Shown in pieces: positions 53,768-61,684 of a stretch of 64,000 nucleotides of DNA. Origin of the DNA: Hyphomonas sp. Mor2 (GTDB taxonomy: Bacteria; Pseudomonadota; Alphaproteobacteria; Caulobacterales; Hyphomonadaceae); contig NZ_CP017718.1 in the NCBI RefSeq assembly GCF_001854405.1, forward strand, positions 1 to 64,000, read 5' to 3'. Numbering within the stretch: position 1 is the stretch's first letter; each line of letters opens with the position of its first letter. The notes beneath the pieces were generated by a model, which saw only the letters and a list, made by a program, of their open reading frames with translations, was not told the origin of the DNA and did no database searches. A program made the translations under genes and the position numbers.

Positions 53768-54373
53768 ATGAGCAAGTCATCTGCAGGACCAGAAATCCAA
53801 CGCATGATCGATCTGATCGCGCGGCTCCCCGGGCTCGGTCCGCGCTCGGCCAGGCGGGCGGCGCTGTTCCTGCTAAAACGCCAGGACGCTTTGCTGCGAC
53901 CCATGGCGGAGGCCCTGGCCGATGCCGCCGACAAGATCGAACAATGCAAGGTCTGTGGAAACTATGACACGTTGCAGCCTTGCGCGGTCTGTCAGGCCAC
54001 GGGGCGTGATGATGGGCTGATCTGCGTGGTCGAGGATGTGCCGGATCTCTGGGCGCTCGAGCGCGCGGGCGCGTTTCGCGGGCGATACCACGTACTTGGC
54101 GGTGTGATGAGCGCCCTCGATGGCGTTGGTCCGGAAGACCTGACGATTGGCCTACTCATCGACCGCATCAAGGCTGGCGGGGTGCGTGAAGTGATCCTGG
54201 CCCTGAATGCAACGGTCGATGGTCAGACCACAGCGCATTATATCGCCGAGCAGCTGGAAGGCCTGGGCGCCGAGATTACCCGGCTGGCGCATGGCGTTCC
54301 CGTGGGGGGCGAGCTCGATCATCTCGATGACGGCACGCTCGCGACCGCATTGCGATCACGGCGCAGCGTCTAG
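53768..54373 (+). CDS. recR: Recombination mediator RecR
   Basis: A 201-residue protein that, with RecO and RecF, loads RecA at gaps. The helix-hairpin-helix [17 protein letters not shown] is followed by the zinc finger [16 protein letters not shown] near residues 58-73. The Toprim domain contains [28 protein letters not shown]. The ATG at 53768 is the family start. Its normal partners dnaX and ybaB lie upstream, beyond an opposite-strand block. Confidence 0.96.
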   Translation: MSKSSAGPEIQRMIDLIARLPGLGPRSARRAALFLLKRQDALLRPMAEALADAADKIEQCKVCGNYDTLQPCAVCQATGRDDGLICVVEDVPDLWALERAGAFRGRYHVLGGVMSALDGVGPEDLTIGLLIDRIKAGGVREVILALNATVDGQTTAHYIAEQLEGLGAEITRLAHGVPVGGELDHLDDGTLATALRSRRSV

Positions 54374-54376
54374 CGC

Positions 54377-55528
54377 TTACTCGACCTTCTCGACGCGATA
54401 AACGAAGCCGTCCAGCTCATTTGTGGCAACATAGATGGCATCCGGGGTGGAGATGACATCCCGATAGCCGGTTTGGAGATCAGTGAGCAAGTCTTCCGTC
54501 TCTCCGACGCTGCCATCTGCGCCAATATCGACACGCACCAGCTTCATGCCGCGTGGTCCGGCCATAGCACCAATCAGAAGGTCGCCCGACCAGTCGTCAA
54601 ACCCGGCGGTCTGAACCACGGCCATACCGGAAGGCGCGATTGAAGGCACCCACTTCACCGCCGGCTGTTCCATGCCCGGGGCTTCCGTTTGGTCGGTGAT
54701 GATGCTGCCATCATAATTGATGCCATAGGTGATGATCGGCCAGCCATAATTGTTGCCCGCCTCGACGACGTTCAGCTCGTCGCCGCCTTTCGGGCCGTGC
54801 TCGTGTGCGAACAGGATGCCGCTCGCTTCATGATAGATGAGCCCCTGAACATTGCGGTGGCCATAGGACCAGACAGAGGCATTGCCGCCGCCGCTTGCGA
54901 ACGGGTTGTCATCCGGAACGGACCCGTCCGGCATGATCCGCACGATCTTGCCGTGCAACAGGTTTGGATCCTGGGCGTCTTGCATGTAACGGAAACCGTC
55001 GCCCAACGTGATGATCAGTGAACCGTCCGGGAGGAAGGCCATACGAGAGCCATAGTGGAAGGTCGTGTTACGGGCTTCGCCGAGGAAGATCTCGGTCACA
55101 TCGCTGAGGGCACTCGCATCAGCGCTGAGCGTCGCCGAGATGACTGCGGTCGTGTTGGAGCCGCCCATATCCTTGGAATAACTCAGATAGAGTTTGCGAT
55201 TGGTCTCAAAGTCAGGGTCAAGCAGGATGCCGAGCAGGCCGCCTTGACCTTCGATAAGAATATCGTCCGGCAAGCCGCTCAATGGTGCCGCAACGAGTGC
55301 ATCATTCGAAATCCGACGCAGTCGACCTTCGCGCTCGGTGACCAGCAGATCACCGTTCGGGAGAGCAGCCATGCCCCAGGGAAATTCGAGCTCCGAAGCA
55401 ATTGGCACGAGTTTGTATCCGTCACTGGACGTGAGGGATCCGTCTTCGGCAGGTTGAGGGGCCGCTGCCTGACCTCCGCAGGCGGCAAGTAGGGCGACCG
55501 AAACGGCAGAAAATGTGGTTCGGATCAT
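54377..55528 (-). CDS. PQQ-dependent sugar dehydrogenase-like lipoprotein
   Basis: A 383-residue soluble aldose sugar dehydrogenase-like protein with a lipoprotein signal (ALLAAC). The six-bladed propeller pattern is visible (ELEFPWGMAALPNGDLLVTEREGRL, YSKDMGGSNTTAV, FHYGSRMAFLPDGSLIITLGDG, YSYGHRNVQGLIYHEASG, FAHEHGPKGGDELNVV). It oxidises sugars with a PQQ cofactor. The ATG at 55528 follows gaggag; a GTG at 55531 is less likely. The 3' end lies next to the recR stop. Confidence 0.92.
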   Translation of the reverse strand: MIRTTFSAVSVALLAACGGQAAAPQPAEDGSLTSSDGYKLVPIASELEFPWGMAALPNGDLLVTEREGRLRRISNDALVAAPLSGLPDDILIEGQGGLLGILLDPDFETNRKLYLSYSKDMGGSNTTAVISATLSADASALSDVTEIFLGEARNTTFHYGSRMAFLPDGSLIITLGDGFRYMQDAQDPNLLHGKIVRIMPDGSVPDDNPFASGGGNASVWSYGHRNVQGLIYHEASGILFAHEHGPKGGDELNVVEAGNNYGWPIITYGINYDGSIITDQTEAPGMEQPAVKWVPSIAPSGMAVVQTAGFDDWSGDLLIGAMAGPRGMKLVRVDIGADGSVGETEDLLTDLQTGYRDVISTPDAIYVATNELDGFVYRVEKVE

Positions 55529-55586
55529 CACGAATCTCCTCGAAAACCTGAGACACCTACATAATCTTTTTGAGGGTAAAAGAAAG

Positions 55587-55612
55587 AAGGACGACCCAAG
55601 TGGATCGTCCTT
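55587..55612 (-). terminator. Minus-strand terminator-like hairpin
   Basis: aaggacgaccca and tggatcgtcctt form a 12-base stem that pairs fully on the minus strand (one G-U), followed there by ctttcttttaccc. It suggests that something on the minus strand ends here, although no recognised gene lies just upstream. Confidence 0.5.
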
Positions 55613-55964
55613 CCCCTCTCTCCCCCGCGCGTCGCGGGGCCCCTTGAGGTGCGCGGATCACGGTTAAACCCTGATCGAGACACCCAAAGCTTCAGTCGTC
55701 AGAATCACACGCTTGTGAGTTTGGTGGTCTTTGTCCACTTCGGATGCTCGTATTTTCAGCACCCGCTCCGTTTGCGATTCCTGACAGCTTACCCATGTTG
55801 CGTGGGCAGGCTCGCTTTTACATGACACAGACACAGACCGGGGTTTGTCAACCAATAGGCACCACATCCGGTCGATTGTGATAGTGTGTGTGACATTTGA
55901 TGCACGAGCCTGATAAGATGCAGATGACCCGAAAACACGGGTCGATTGGGAGTGATACGAACCG
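55613..55964 (-). other. Candidate small minus-strand transcription unit upstream of queC
   Basis: No recognised gene lies in this 350-base stretch. On the minus strand it has a ttgaca (55846-55851) with a poor -10-like element, and it leads to the hairpin at 55587. A minus-strand frame (55664-55975) is open for 103 codons, but it begins inside queC, has no ribosome site and matches no family. The stretch could be a small RNA, a short unrecognised gene or a leader for queC on the other strand. I see no preQ1 riboswitch. Confidence 0.3.
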
Positions 55965-56672
55965 ATGACCCGCACTTCAGCGCTCGTCTTGTTTTCCGGA
56001 GGTCAGGATTCGACCATCTGTCTCGCGCATGCGCTGTCCCGGTATGATCGGGTGGAAACAGTCGGCTTTGATTATGGGCAGCGCCACTCTGTCGAATTGG
56101 ATTGCCGCCCGAAAATTATCTCCGCGCTGAGATCAAGCTTTCCAGATTGGGCCGATAAGCTCGGCGACGATCATCTTTGCGATGTCTCTGTTCTGGCAGA
56201 TATCAGCGATACGGCGATGACGTCCGAAACCGAGATCGAGATTGCCGAGAACGGGCTTCCGAACACGTTTGTTCCCGGGCGAAATCTGTTATTTCTCACG
56301 CTGGCTGGAGCGATTGCGTGGCGAAGAGGGATCACCAGCCTGGTTGGCGGCATGTGCGAGACCGACTATTCCGGGTATCCCGATTGCCGGCGTGAAACCA
56401 TGGATGCACAAGAGCTCACCCTCGCGCGAGGTATGGACCGTCCCTATAACATCGAGACGCCGCTGATGTGGCTGGATAAGGCCGAGACCTGGGAACTGGC
56501 ACAATCGCTGGGTGGTCCGACGCTCATCGATCTGGTGATCGAAGAAACTCATACCTGTTATCTCGGTGATCGAACGCATCGCCACGAATGGGGCTATGGC
56601 TGTGGTACCTGTCCGGCGTGTGAACTCCGGGCAAAGGGATACGAGAAGTGGCGCACGACGGTGGCGGCATGA
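55965..56672 (+). CDS. queC: 7-cyano-7-deazaguanine synthase QueC
   Basis: A 235-residue ATP-dependent enzyme that makes preQ0, the precursor of queuosine. The PP-loop SGGQDS lies at residues 11-16, with GFDYGQRH downstream. Zinc-binding cysteines are present near the C-terminus ([28 protein letters not shown]). gggag precedes the ATG. Its stop overlaps the queE start, making an operon. Confidence 0.97.
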   Translation: MTRTSALVLFSGGQDSTICLAHALSRYDRVETVGFDYGQRHSVELDCRPKIISALRSSFPDWADKLGDDHLCDVSVLADISDTAMTSETEIEIAENGLPNTFVPGRNLLFLTLAGAIAWRRGITSLVGGMCETDYSGYPDCRRETMDAQELTLARGMDRPYNIETPLMWLDKAETWELAQSLGGPTLIDLVIEETHTCYLGDRTHRHEWGYGCGTCPACELRAKGYEKWRTTVAA

Positions 56673-57319
56673 AAGTCTATTCTGTCAAAGAGGCCTATGT
56701 GACGCTGCAAGGTGAAGGCGCGCAAACGGGGCGCGCGGCGGTGTTTTTGAGATTTGCAGGCTGTAATCTCTGGTCGGGCCTGGAGCGCGACCGCGCGACG
56801 GCTGTGTGTAATTTCTGCGATACAGACTTCGTCGGAACGGATGGCGACAATGGCGGCAAGTTCACCGGCGCCGATGCGTTGGCGCAACATATCCGATCAA
56901 TCTGGAACGCGAGCGCGCCAAGTGGCGGGCAGCCCTATGTGATCTGTACAGGCGGCGAGCCGCTCCTGCAGCTCGACGCGGACGCGATCGCGGCGCTGAA
57001 ACAGGCGGGATTCGAGATCGGTGTTGAAACAAACGGGACCCTTCAGGCACCCGATGGGTTGGACTGGATTTGCGTGAGCCCGAAAGCAAATGCCCCCCTC
57101 AAACAACTGCAAGGCAACGAGTTAAAACTGGTCTTCCCGCAGGATGAAGCCGAAGCGCAACCCGCACAGTTTGAAAGCTTGCAGTTTCAACACTTTTTTC
57201 TCCAACCCAAAGATGATAGGGCGCAGGCCCAGAACACCGCGGCTGCGGCCGCTTATTGTATGAAGCACCCAAAATGGCGACTGAGCTTACAGACACACAA
57301 ACTGATCGGACTGCCTTGA
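56669..57319 (+). CDS. queE: 7-carboxy-7-deazaguanine synthase QueE
   Basis: A 216-residue radical-SAM enzyme that converts carboxy-tetrahydropterin to carboxy-deazaguanine. The iron-sulfur cysteines are arranged C-x14-C-x2-C ([19 protein letters not shown]), the spacing used by this QueE group. [22 protein letters not shown] and VSPKAN are hallmarks. The ATG at 56669 overlaps the queC stop. queD starts inside its 3' end (57274). Confidence 0.95.
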   Translation: MKVYSVKEAYVTLQGEGAQTGRAAVFLRFAGCNLWSGLERDRATAVCNFCDTDFVGTDGDNGGKFTGADALAQHIRSIWNASAPSGGQPYVICTGGEPLLQLDADAIAALKQAGFEIGVETNGTLQAPDGLDWICVSPKANAPLKQLQGNELKLVFPQDEAEAQPAQFESLQFQHFFLQPKDDRAQAQNTAAAAAYCMKHPKWRLSLQTHKLIGLP

Positions 57320-57693
57320 AGGTCGAAGGTCAGGTTTTCGAAATCACCAAGGCGGTGAATTTCGAGGCGGCTCATTATATGAGCGGCAAACCCGAAGGGC
57401 ATCCATATCGCAATATGCACGGACACTCGTTCCGACTGGAAGCCACAGTCGCGGGAACTGTGCAGCCTGGCGCAGAATGGGTTCAGGATTTTTCTGACCT
57501 GGCTGCGATTTTGACTGAAACCGCAAACAAGCTGGACCACCGTCTTCTCAATGAGGTCGAGGGCCTGAGTGTTCCGACCCTGGAAAGGATCGCGCTCTGG
57601 GCAGCGAATGATCTGAAACCGAGACTACCTGGCTTGAAGCGCGTTGTCCTGGCCCGGCCAAGCCTGGATGAGCGCTGCGTCCTGGTGCTCTGA
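57274..57693 (+). CDS. queD: 6-carboxy-tetrahydropterin synthase-like QueD
   Basis: A 139-residue pterin-synthase-fold protein for the first step of queuosine synthesis from GTP-derived triphosphate. Zinc histidines H34, H49 and H51 are in FEAAHYM and NMHGHSF. The position of the catalytic cysteine in E. coli QueD (Cys27, four residues before HGH) is tyrosine, Y45. So it is QueD-like by context, but the chemistry may differ. The ATG at 57274 is used; a TTG at 57256 is open. It overlaps the queE 3' end. Confidence 0.9.
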   Translation: MATELTDTQTDRTALKVEGQVFEITKAVNFEAAHYMSGKPEGHPYRNMHGHSFRLEATVAGTVQPGAEWVQDFSDLAAILTETANKLDHRLLNEVEGLSVPTLERIALWAANDLKPRLPGLKRVVLARPSLDERCVLVL

Positions 57694-57701
57694 CCACATA
57701 C

Positions 57702-57734
57702 AAAAAAGCCCCGGCGCTTTGCCGAGGCCTTTCT
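57702..57734 (+). terminator. Terminator of the que operon
   Basis: gccccggc (57708-57715) pairs with gccgaggc (57721-57728), one mismatch, around gcttt and leads into ctttct. A run of A precedes it. It sits just after the queD stop. Confidence 0.65.
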
Positions 57735-57767
57735 GGTCCCCTTGGTTCCCCCCTTGTGCCCCTTCGC

Positions 57768-57947
57768 TCAAGGCCGTGATTTCAATCGGCGCTGGTCGGC
57801 CATTTTGAAGATCCACGCAACGTCCAGCTCCTGAATCGTATCCGGCAGCGCGTTCACACGCTGCTTGATCTGATCCGCCCGCGTTTGCTCACGGGCTGCG
57901 GCCGTCTGTTCGACCGGAAAACGTATGACTCTGGTTCGTCTGCTCAT
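57768..57947 (-). CDS. Small ORF, 59 residues
   Basis: This ORF has an ATG at 57947 and a stop at 57768. The product begins MSRRTRVIRFPVEQ, then a basic helix (AREQTRADQIKQRVNALPD), and ends FKMADQRRLKSRP. The composition looks protein-like and is strongly basic, without a signal or membrane segment. No clear ribosome site is visible, and I recognise no family. It may be a real small DNA- or RNA-binding-like protein or a chance frame. Confidence 0.45.
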   Translation of the reverse strand: MSRRTRVIRFPVEQTAAAREQTRADQIKQRVNALPDTIQELDVAWIFKMADQRRLKSRP

Positions 57948-58141
57948 GAAACAACCAGCAGCAAATAGCGTGCCAATTTCGCCTGAAACGGGAATTTAGC
58001 CGGGAATTTCCCGTGAATGTTCGCAATAGGACAATTCACGCTTCAGAAAACCTGACTGGCACAGGTCTGGATTCAGCTGCATCTTTTCTCATTTACTGTG
58101 CTAGGTTCAAACACAATATTGCATTCAAAAGGAGCGGATCG

Positions 58142-59200
58142 ATGGTGATGACCTTACTCAAATGGGGCGCAGGAATCGCTCTGGGCTTGTTGATCCTCGC
58201 AGTTATCGCAGTGGTCTCGCTGCAAGCCCCGACCAGCTGGAAAACGGCAGACGCCATTCAGACGCCCGAAGATCGGTTCGCCAACCTGGTCGACTACCCG
58301 TTCTCTCCAAATTATGTGGAGGTCGAAGGCTACCGGATTCATTATGTTGACGAAGGTCCACGTGACGGGCCGGTGGTTCTGCTCCTGCACGGGCAACCGT
58401 CCTGGAGCTATCTGTATCGGCACATGATCCCCCCTCTCGCGGAACAGGGCTATCGCGTCATCGCACCGGACCTTGTGGGTTTCGGCAAATCCGACAAGCC
58501 ACTCAAGCAGTCCGATCACAATTATCAGATGCATGTTGATCTGATGACCGATTTCACGCGAGCACTCGACCTGCAGGACACGACGCTGTTCGCACAGGAT
58601 TGGGGGGGACTGATCGGCTTGCGCGTGGTGGCGGAAGAGCCGGATCGGTTTTCCCGAGTCATGATCTCAAATACAGGCCTGCCAGCAGCAGGCGGCCTGC
58701 GCGGATGGGTTGGCTATCCAATGATCAAGTTCGCGGTCTGGCGAGAAGGCAAACCGGATGAGATCGCGGATGGCGGCGAGTTTCGTTTTACGCGCTGGAT
58801 TGCCTGGGCACGTTATTCAGAGAATTTCGATCTGCCGACCCTGTTCCAGGGCGCGACCAGCCGGACCTTGACCGATGCGGAACTTGCCGGGTACGCGGCG
58901 CCATTCCCGGATGAGCAATACAAGGCTGCGATCCGCATCTTTCCGTATCTTGTCCCGTCTCAATTGCGTCAAAACCAGAAAGTCATGGATGAGTTCTATG
59001 CCAAGTGGGACAAGCCTTTCCTGACCGCTTTCGGGGATGGCGACCCGGTGACCGCGGGCGGCGATGTGGTCTGGCAGGAAACCGTGCCCGGTGCACAGGG
59101 GCAGGCGCACACGACCATCCAGGACGGCCATCACTTCATTCAGGAAGACAAACCCGATGAGCTTGTCGCGCATTTGATCGCGTTTATTGAAGCCAATTAG
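58142..59200 (+). CDS. Haloalkane dehalogenase-like alpha/beta hydrolase with membrane anchor
   Basis: A 352-residue hydrolase resembling haloalkane dehalogenases of the HLD-I group. The nucleophile D153 is followed by W154 (FAQDWGGLIGL), the halide-supporting HGQPSWSYLYR lies near residues 83-93, with the catalytic acid in GDGDPVT and histidine in DGHHFIQED. An N-terminal hydrophobic helix (residues 8-27) would anchor it to the inner membrane, which is unusual for this family. The ATG at 58142 has aaggag eight bases before. The natural substrate is unknown; many relatives are ordinary epoxide or ester hydrolases. Confidence 0.85.
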   Translation: MVMTLLKWGAGIALGLLILAVIAVVSLQAPTSWKTADAIQTPEDRFANLVDYPFSPNYVEVEGYRIHYVDEGPRDGPVVLLLHGQPSWSYLYRHMIPPLAEQGYRVIAPDLVGFGKSDKPLKQSDHNYQMHVDLMTDFTRALDLQDTTLFAQDWGGLIGLRVVAEEPDRFSRVMISNTGLPAAGGLRGWVGYPMIKFAVWREGKPDEIADGGEFRFTRWIAWARYSENFDLPTLFQGATSRTLTDAELAGYAAPFPDEQYKAAIRIFPYLVPSQLRQNQKVMDEFYAKWDKPFLTAFGDGDPVTAGGDVVWQETVPGAQGQAHTTIQDGHHFIQEDKPDELVAHLIAFIEAN

Positions 59201-59209
59201 GACGGGACC

Positions 59210-59647
59210 TCAGTTCAGGTCGTCTTCATCACGGGGCTTGGCCGGAGTGAAGGCCGGATGCAGGGGTTCAGCTGGAACCCCTTCTTCCTTCAGAGATTCC
59301 CGTTCTTCGGGCGTGGTCTCTCCCCAGATGGGTTTATGCTCGGTCTCGCCATAATGCATCGCGCGCGCTTCGGTCGCGAACCCATCGCCGACATAGTCGA
59401 AATTGTCGGCCACATGCTGGCGGGCCTTGGCGGCAAGCTTGCCAAACACTTTTTGCGGATCCGGTGGACCGGATTTCTTGGTGCCCGACACGGCCGGCGC
59501 CATCACCGCCTTGCGAACCTGGGTGCCATGACATTCAATGCACTCGATCAGGCCGCGCTCTGCCTGCTTGTCATACGCATCGGACGAGGCAAACCAGGCC
59601 TCGAACTCGGCGTCGCAATCGGAACAGATGAGCGCGTACTTGATCAT
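59210..59647 (-). CDS. DUF1178 family protein
   Basis: A 145-residue protein of the DUF1178 family, common in Alphaproteobacteria. It begins MIKYALICSDCDAEFEAWFASSDAYDKQ with a C-x2-C pair and later CIECHGT, which together could form a zinc ribbon; the middle (VMAPAVSGTKK) is typical. The function is unknown. Its 5' end overlaps the 3' end of grxC by four bases, so the two are co-transcribed. Confidence 0.9.
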   Translation of the reverse strand: MIKYALICSDCDAEFEAWFASSDAYDKQAERGLIECIECHGTQVRKAVMAPAVSGTKKSGPPDPQKVFGKLAAKARQHVADNFDYVGDGFATEARAMHYGETEHKPIWGETTPEERESLKEEGVPAEPLHPAFTPAKPRDEDDLN

Positions 59648-59904
59648 TGGGCTGTCAATAATGCATCCAGCTTGCCCGCACGTTCAAGCGCCATCATTTC
59701 GTCGCAGCCGCCAATATGCAGGTCACCGACAAAGATCTGAGGGAAGGTCCGGGCGCCGCCCGACTTCTGGATCATCTCGGCTTTCTTCTGGGAATCCATG
59801 CCAGCATCAATGTGGTTGATCTCAACCCCTTTCTGCTTGAGCAGGTTCATGGCGCGCGAGCAATAAGGGCAAAAAGCGCGCGTATAGATGGTCACATTGG
59901 CCAT
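59644..59904 (-). CDS. grxC: Glutaredoxin 3
   Basis: An 86-residue dithiol glutaredoxin that reduces disulfides using glutathione. The active site is C12-P-Y-C15 (FCPYCSRA), with the cis-proline region ARTFPQIFVGD and the glycine pair GGCDEMMAL that binds glutathione. The length is typical. It overlaps the DUF1178 gene downstream and follows comF by about 30 bases, suggesting one small operon. Confidence 0.95.
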   Translation of the reverse strand: MANVTIYTRAFCPYCSRAMNLLKQKGVEINHIDAGMDSQKKAEMIQKSGGARTFPQIFVGDLHIGGCDEMMALERAGKLDALLTAQ

Positions 59905-59936
59905 AGTCTGGGCGATCCTCTGGTTCGGTTCGACCC

Positions 59937-60707
59937 TTATATGGTGACGTCTGCCTCTCTGACAACGCGCGCGAGCACCAGCACGTTGACGCGGGTTGCG
60001 CCGGCGCGCTTTAGCGCTTTGGTGCAGGCTGCAAGTGTGGCGCCTGTCGTCAGGACATCGTCGACCAGAGTGACCGTGCTGCCCTTGATGCGTGCCTGAC
60101 GTGATTTACGCACTTCGAACGCCCCAGCCACATTCCGTCGCCTTTGGCGCGCGGTCAGGCCACCCTGACTGTCCGTGTTTCGTTTACGGGAGAGGGCATC
60201 GACCAGCGCCAGCGTGCCGGTCTTTCGGGACACGCCCTGGGCGAGCCATGCCGATTGATTGAAACCGCGCGAGGCCAACCTCTGATAATGCAAGGGGACA
60301 GGCACCAGCCAATCGGTTTCGGGTAGAATATCTCGCCCGGCGAGTGCCATCCAGTTGGTCATGGCGTTCAGACCATCGCGCCGACCGGCATGTTTCAACT
60401 CGAGAATGGCCTGGCGAGACACGTCGTCATACGCGATCGCTGCGCGCGCCTGATCCCATTTCGGGGCTTTTGCAGCACAGGCCCCGCAATGGCTTTCGTC
60501 GCCGAGATCCAGTTCCATCGGCGCGCCGCAAGCGCGGCAACCCGATCCATTGAGAAAATTGATGCGCCCGAAGTCTTCCGGCGTCATGGGGGCGTCGCCA
60601 CTATGGCGCTCTCCGGTTATGATCGAGCGCTGTGGCCACACGAAATTGGCGAGCGAACGGAGTCCGGCTCTTGCAGATCGCGCCGTCCAGTGCATATCGG
60701 AGCTCAT
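59937..60707 (-). CDS. ComF family phosphoribosyltransferase-like protein
   Basis: A 256-residue protein with the ComF layout: an N-terminal cysteine-rich segment (CRACGAP, CGACAAK) that could hold zinc, then a phosphoribosyltransferase domain with the PRPP motif VTLVDDVLTTGAT near residue 218. Family members take part in DNA uptake or related processes, but the reaction is not known. The start is uncertain: ATG codons at 60731, 60707 and 60695 are open. I use 60707, which overlaps the start of the divergent methyltransferase in the same catg. Confidence 0.85.
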   Translation of the reverse strand: MSSDMHWTARSARAGLRSLANFVWPQRSIITGERHSGDAPMTPEDFGRINFLNGSGCRACGAPMELDLGDESHCGACAAKAPKWDQARAAIAYDDVSRQAILELKHAGRRDGLNAMTNWMALAGRDILPETDWLVPVPLHYQRLASRGFNQSAWLAQGVSRKTGTLALVDALSRKRNTDSQGGLTARQRRRNVAGAFEVRKSRQARIKGSTVTLVDDVLTTGATLAACTKALKRAGATRVNVLVLARVVREADVTI

Positions 60708-61623
60708 GTCGCCCGTTCCACCTCCCATCATGTTTGACCGAGCGCGTGTTGCCCGAAATCGGGACCGCGCTTCCCCTAGCTTTCGGGAGTATGCCTTCCT
60801 TAAGGGCAGGGAGTCGAATCAATTATTGGAAAGATTAGCCGATACGTCCCGCGAATTCGCTCGCGCATTGGATATCGGGGCCCATGATGGTCAAGCTTGT
60901 GAAGCGTTGCGCGAGAGTGGAAAAATCAAGGAAATCATCGCCTTGGAGTCGGCGCCGCGAATGACGGAGTCGCTCAGAGCGAAAGGGTTCGAGGTGGTAT
61001 TGGCTGAAGACGAAACTTTGCCGTTTCCGGCCGAACAATTCGATCTGGTGACCAGTATTCTGTCATTGCACTGGATCAATGACCTGCCGGGCCTGCTCAG
61101 CCAGATTCGGACATTACTCGTCCCGGATGGTCTGTTTCTGGGGTGCCTGTTCGGGGGAGGGACCTTGCCGGAATTGCGTGCAGCCTTGATCGACGCCGAA
61201 AGCGAAATCACTGGTGGGATCAGTCCGCGGCTTTCACCCTTGCCGGGTCTGCAGGACATGGCGGGCTTGCTGCAACGCGCGGGCTTTGCACTCCCCGTTG
61301 CTGACGTTGAGCGTGTCACAGTTCGCTACAGTCACCCGATGAAGCTGCTCGCTGATCTGAAGGGCATGGGCGAGCAGGCTGCCTTTGCGAAGCGAGAAGG
61401 CCAGGAGCGCCGACCTTTGTCGCGGCGCATCCTGGCGCGGATGAGTGAGATCTACGCGGACGGGTTCAGTGATCCGGATGGCAAGGTCCGGGCGACATTT
61501 GAGATCGTCTGGCTGTCTGGCTGGGCGCCGCATGCCAGTCAGCCGAAGCCGTTAAAACCGGGAAGCGGCCAGTATAGCCTCGCCGATGCGGTTAAGAAGG
61601 CGAGAGACCCGGACGCCAGCTAG
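60706..61623 (+). CDS. SAM-dependent methyltransferase, BioC/NDUFAF5-like
   Basis: A 305-residue class I methyltransferase. The N-terminal FDRARVARNRDRASPSF resembles bacterial homologues of human NDUFAF5 (complex I assembly) and BioC. The SAM-binding segment is ALDIGAHDGQACEAL near residue 55, followed by LPFPAEQFDLVTSILSLHWINDLPGLLSQIRTLLVPDGLFLG. The ATG at 60706 has ggag upstream; an ATG at 60730 is also possible. It is divergent from comF, and the acceptor is unknown. Confidence 0.85.
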   Translation: MSPVPPPIMFDRARVARNRDRASPSFREYAFLKGRESNQLLERLADTSREFARALDIGAHDGQACEALRESGKIKEIIALESAPRMTESLRAKGFEVVLAEDETLPFPAEQFDLVTSILSLHWINDLPGLLSQIRTLLVPDGLFLGCLFGGGTLPELRAALIDAESEITGGISPRLSPLPGLQDMAGLLQRAGFALPVADVERVTVRYSHPMKLLADLKGMGEQAAFAKREGQERRPLSRRILARMSEIYADGFSDPDGKVRATFEIVWLSGWAPHASQPKPLKPGSGQYSLADAVKKARDPDAS

Positions 61624-61684
61624 GCGCTCTTTCCGATTGGCGGCAAATCTGCGTATGTGCTCGGTGAAGATTGGGAGCGGGCAC

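Noticed and set aside
55860-55964. preQ1 riboswitch upstream of queC
   Set aside because: No preQ1-I or preQ1-II consensus could be seen; only an isolated gacccg/cgggtc hairpin is present.
55664-55975. Minus-strand 103-codon frame upstream of queC as a protein gene
   Set aside because: It starts inside queC, lacks a ribosome site and matches no family; reported only as a candidate transcription unit.
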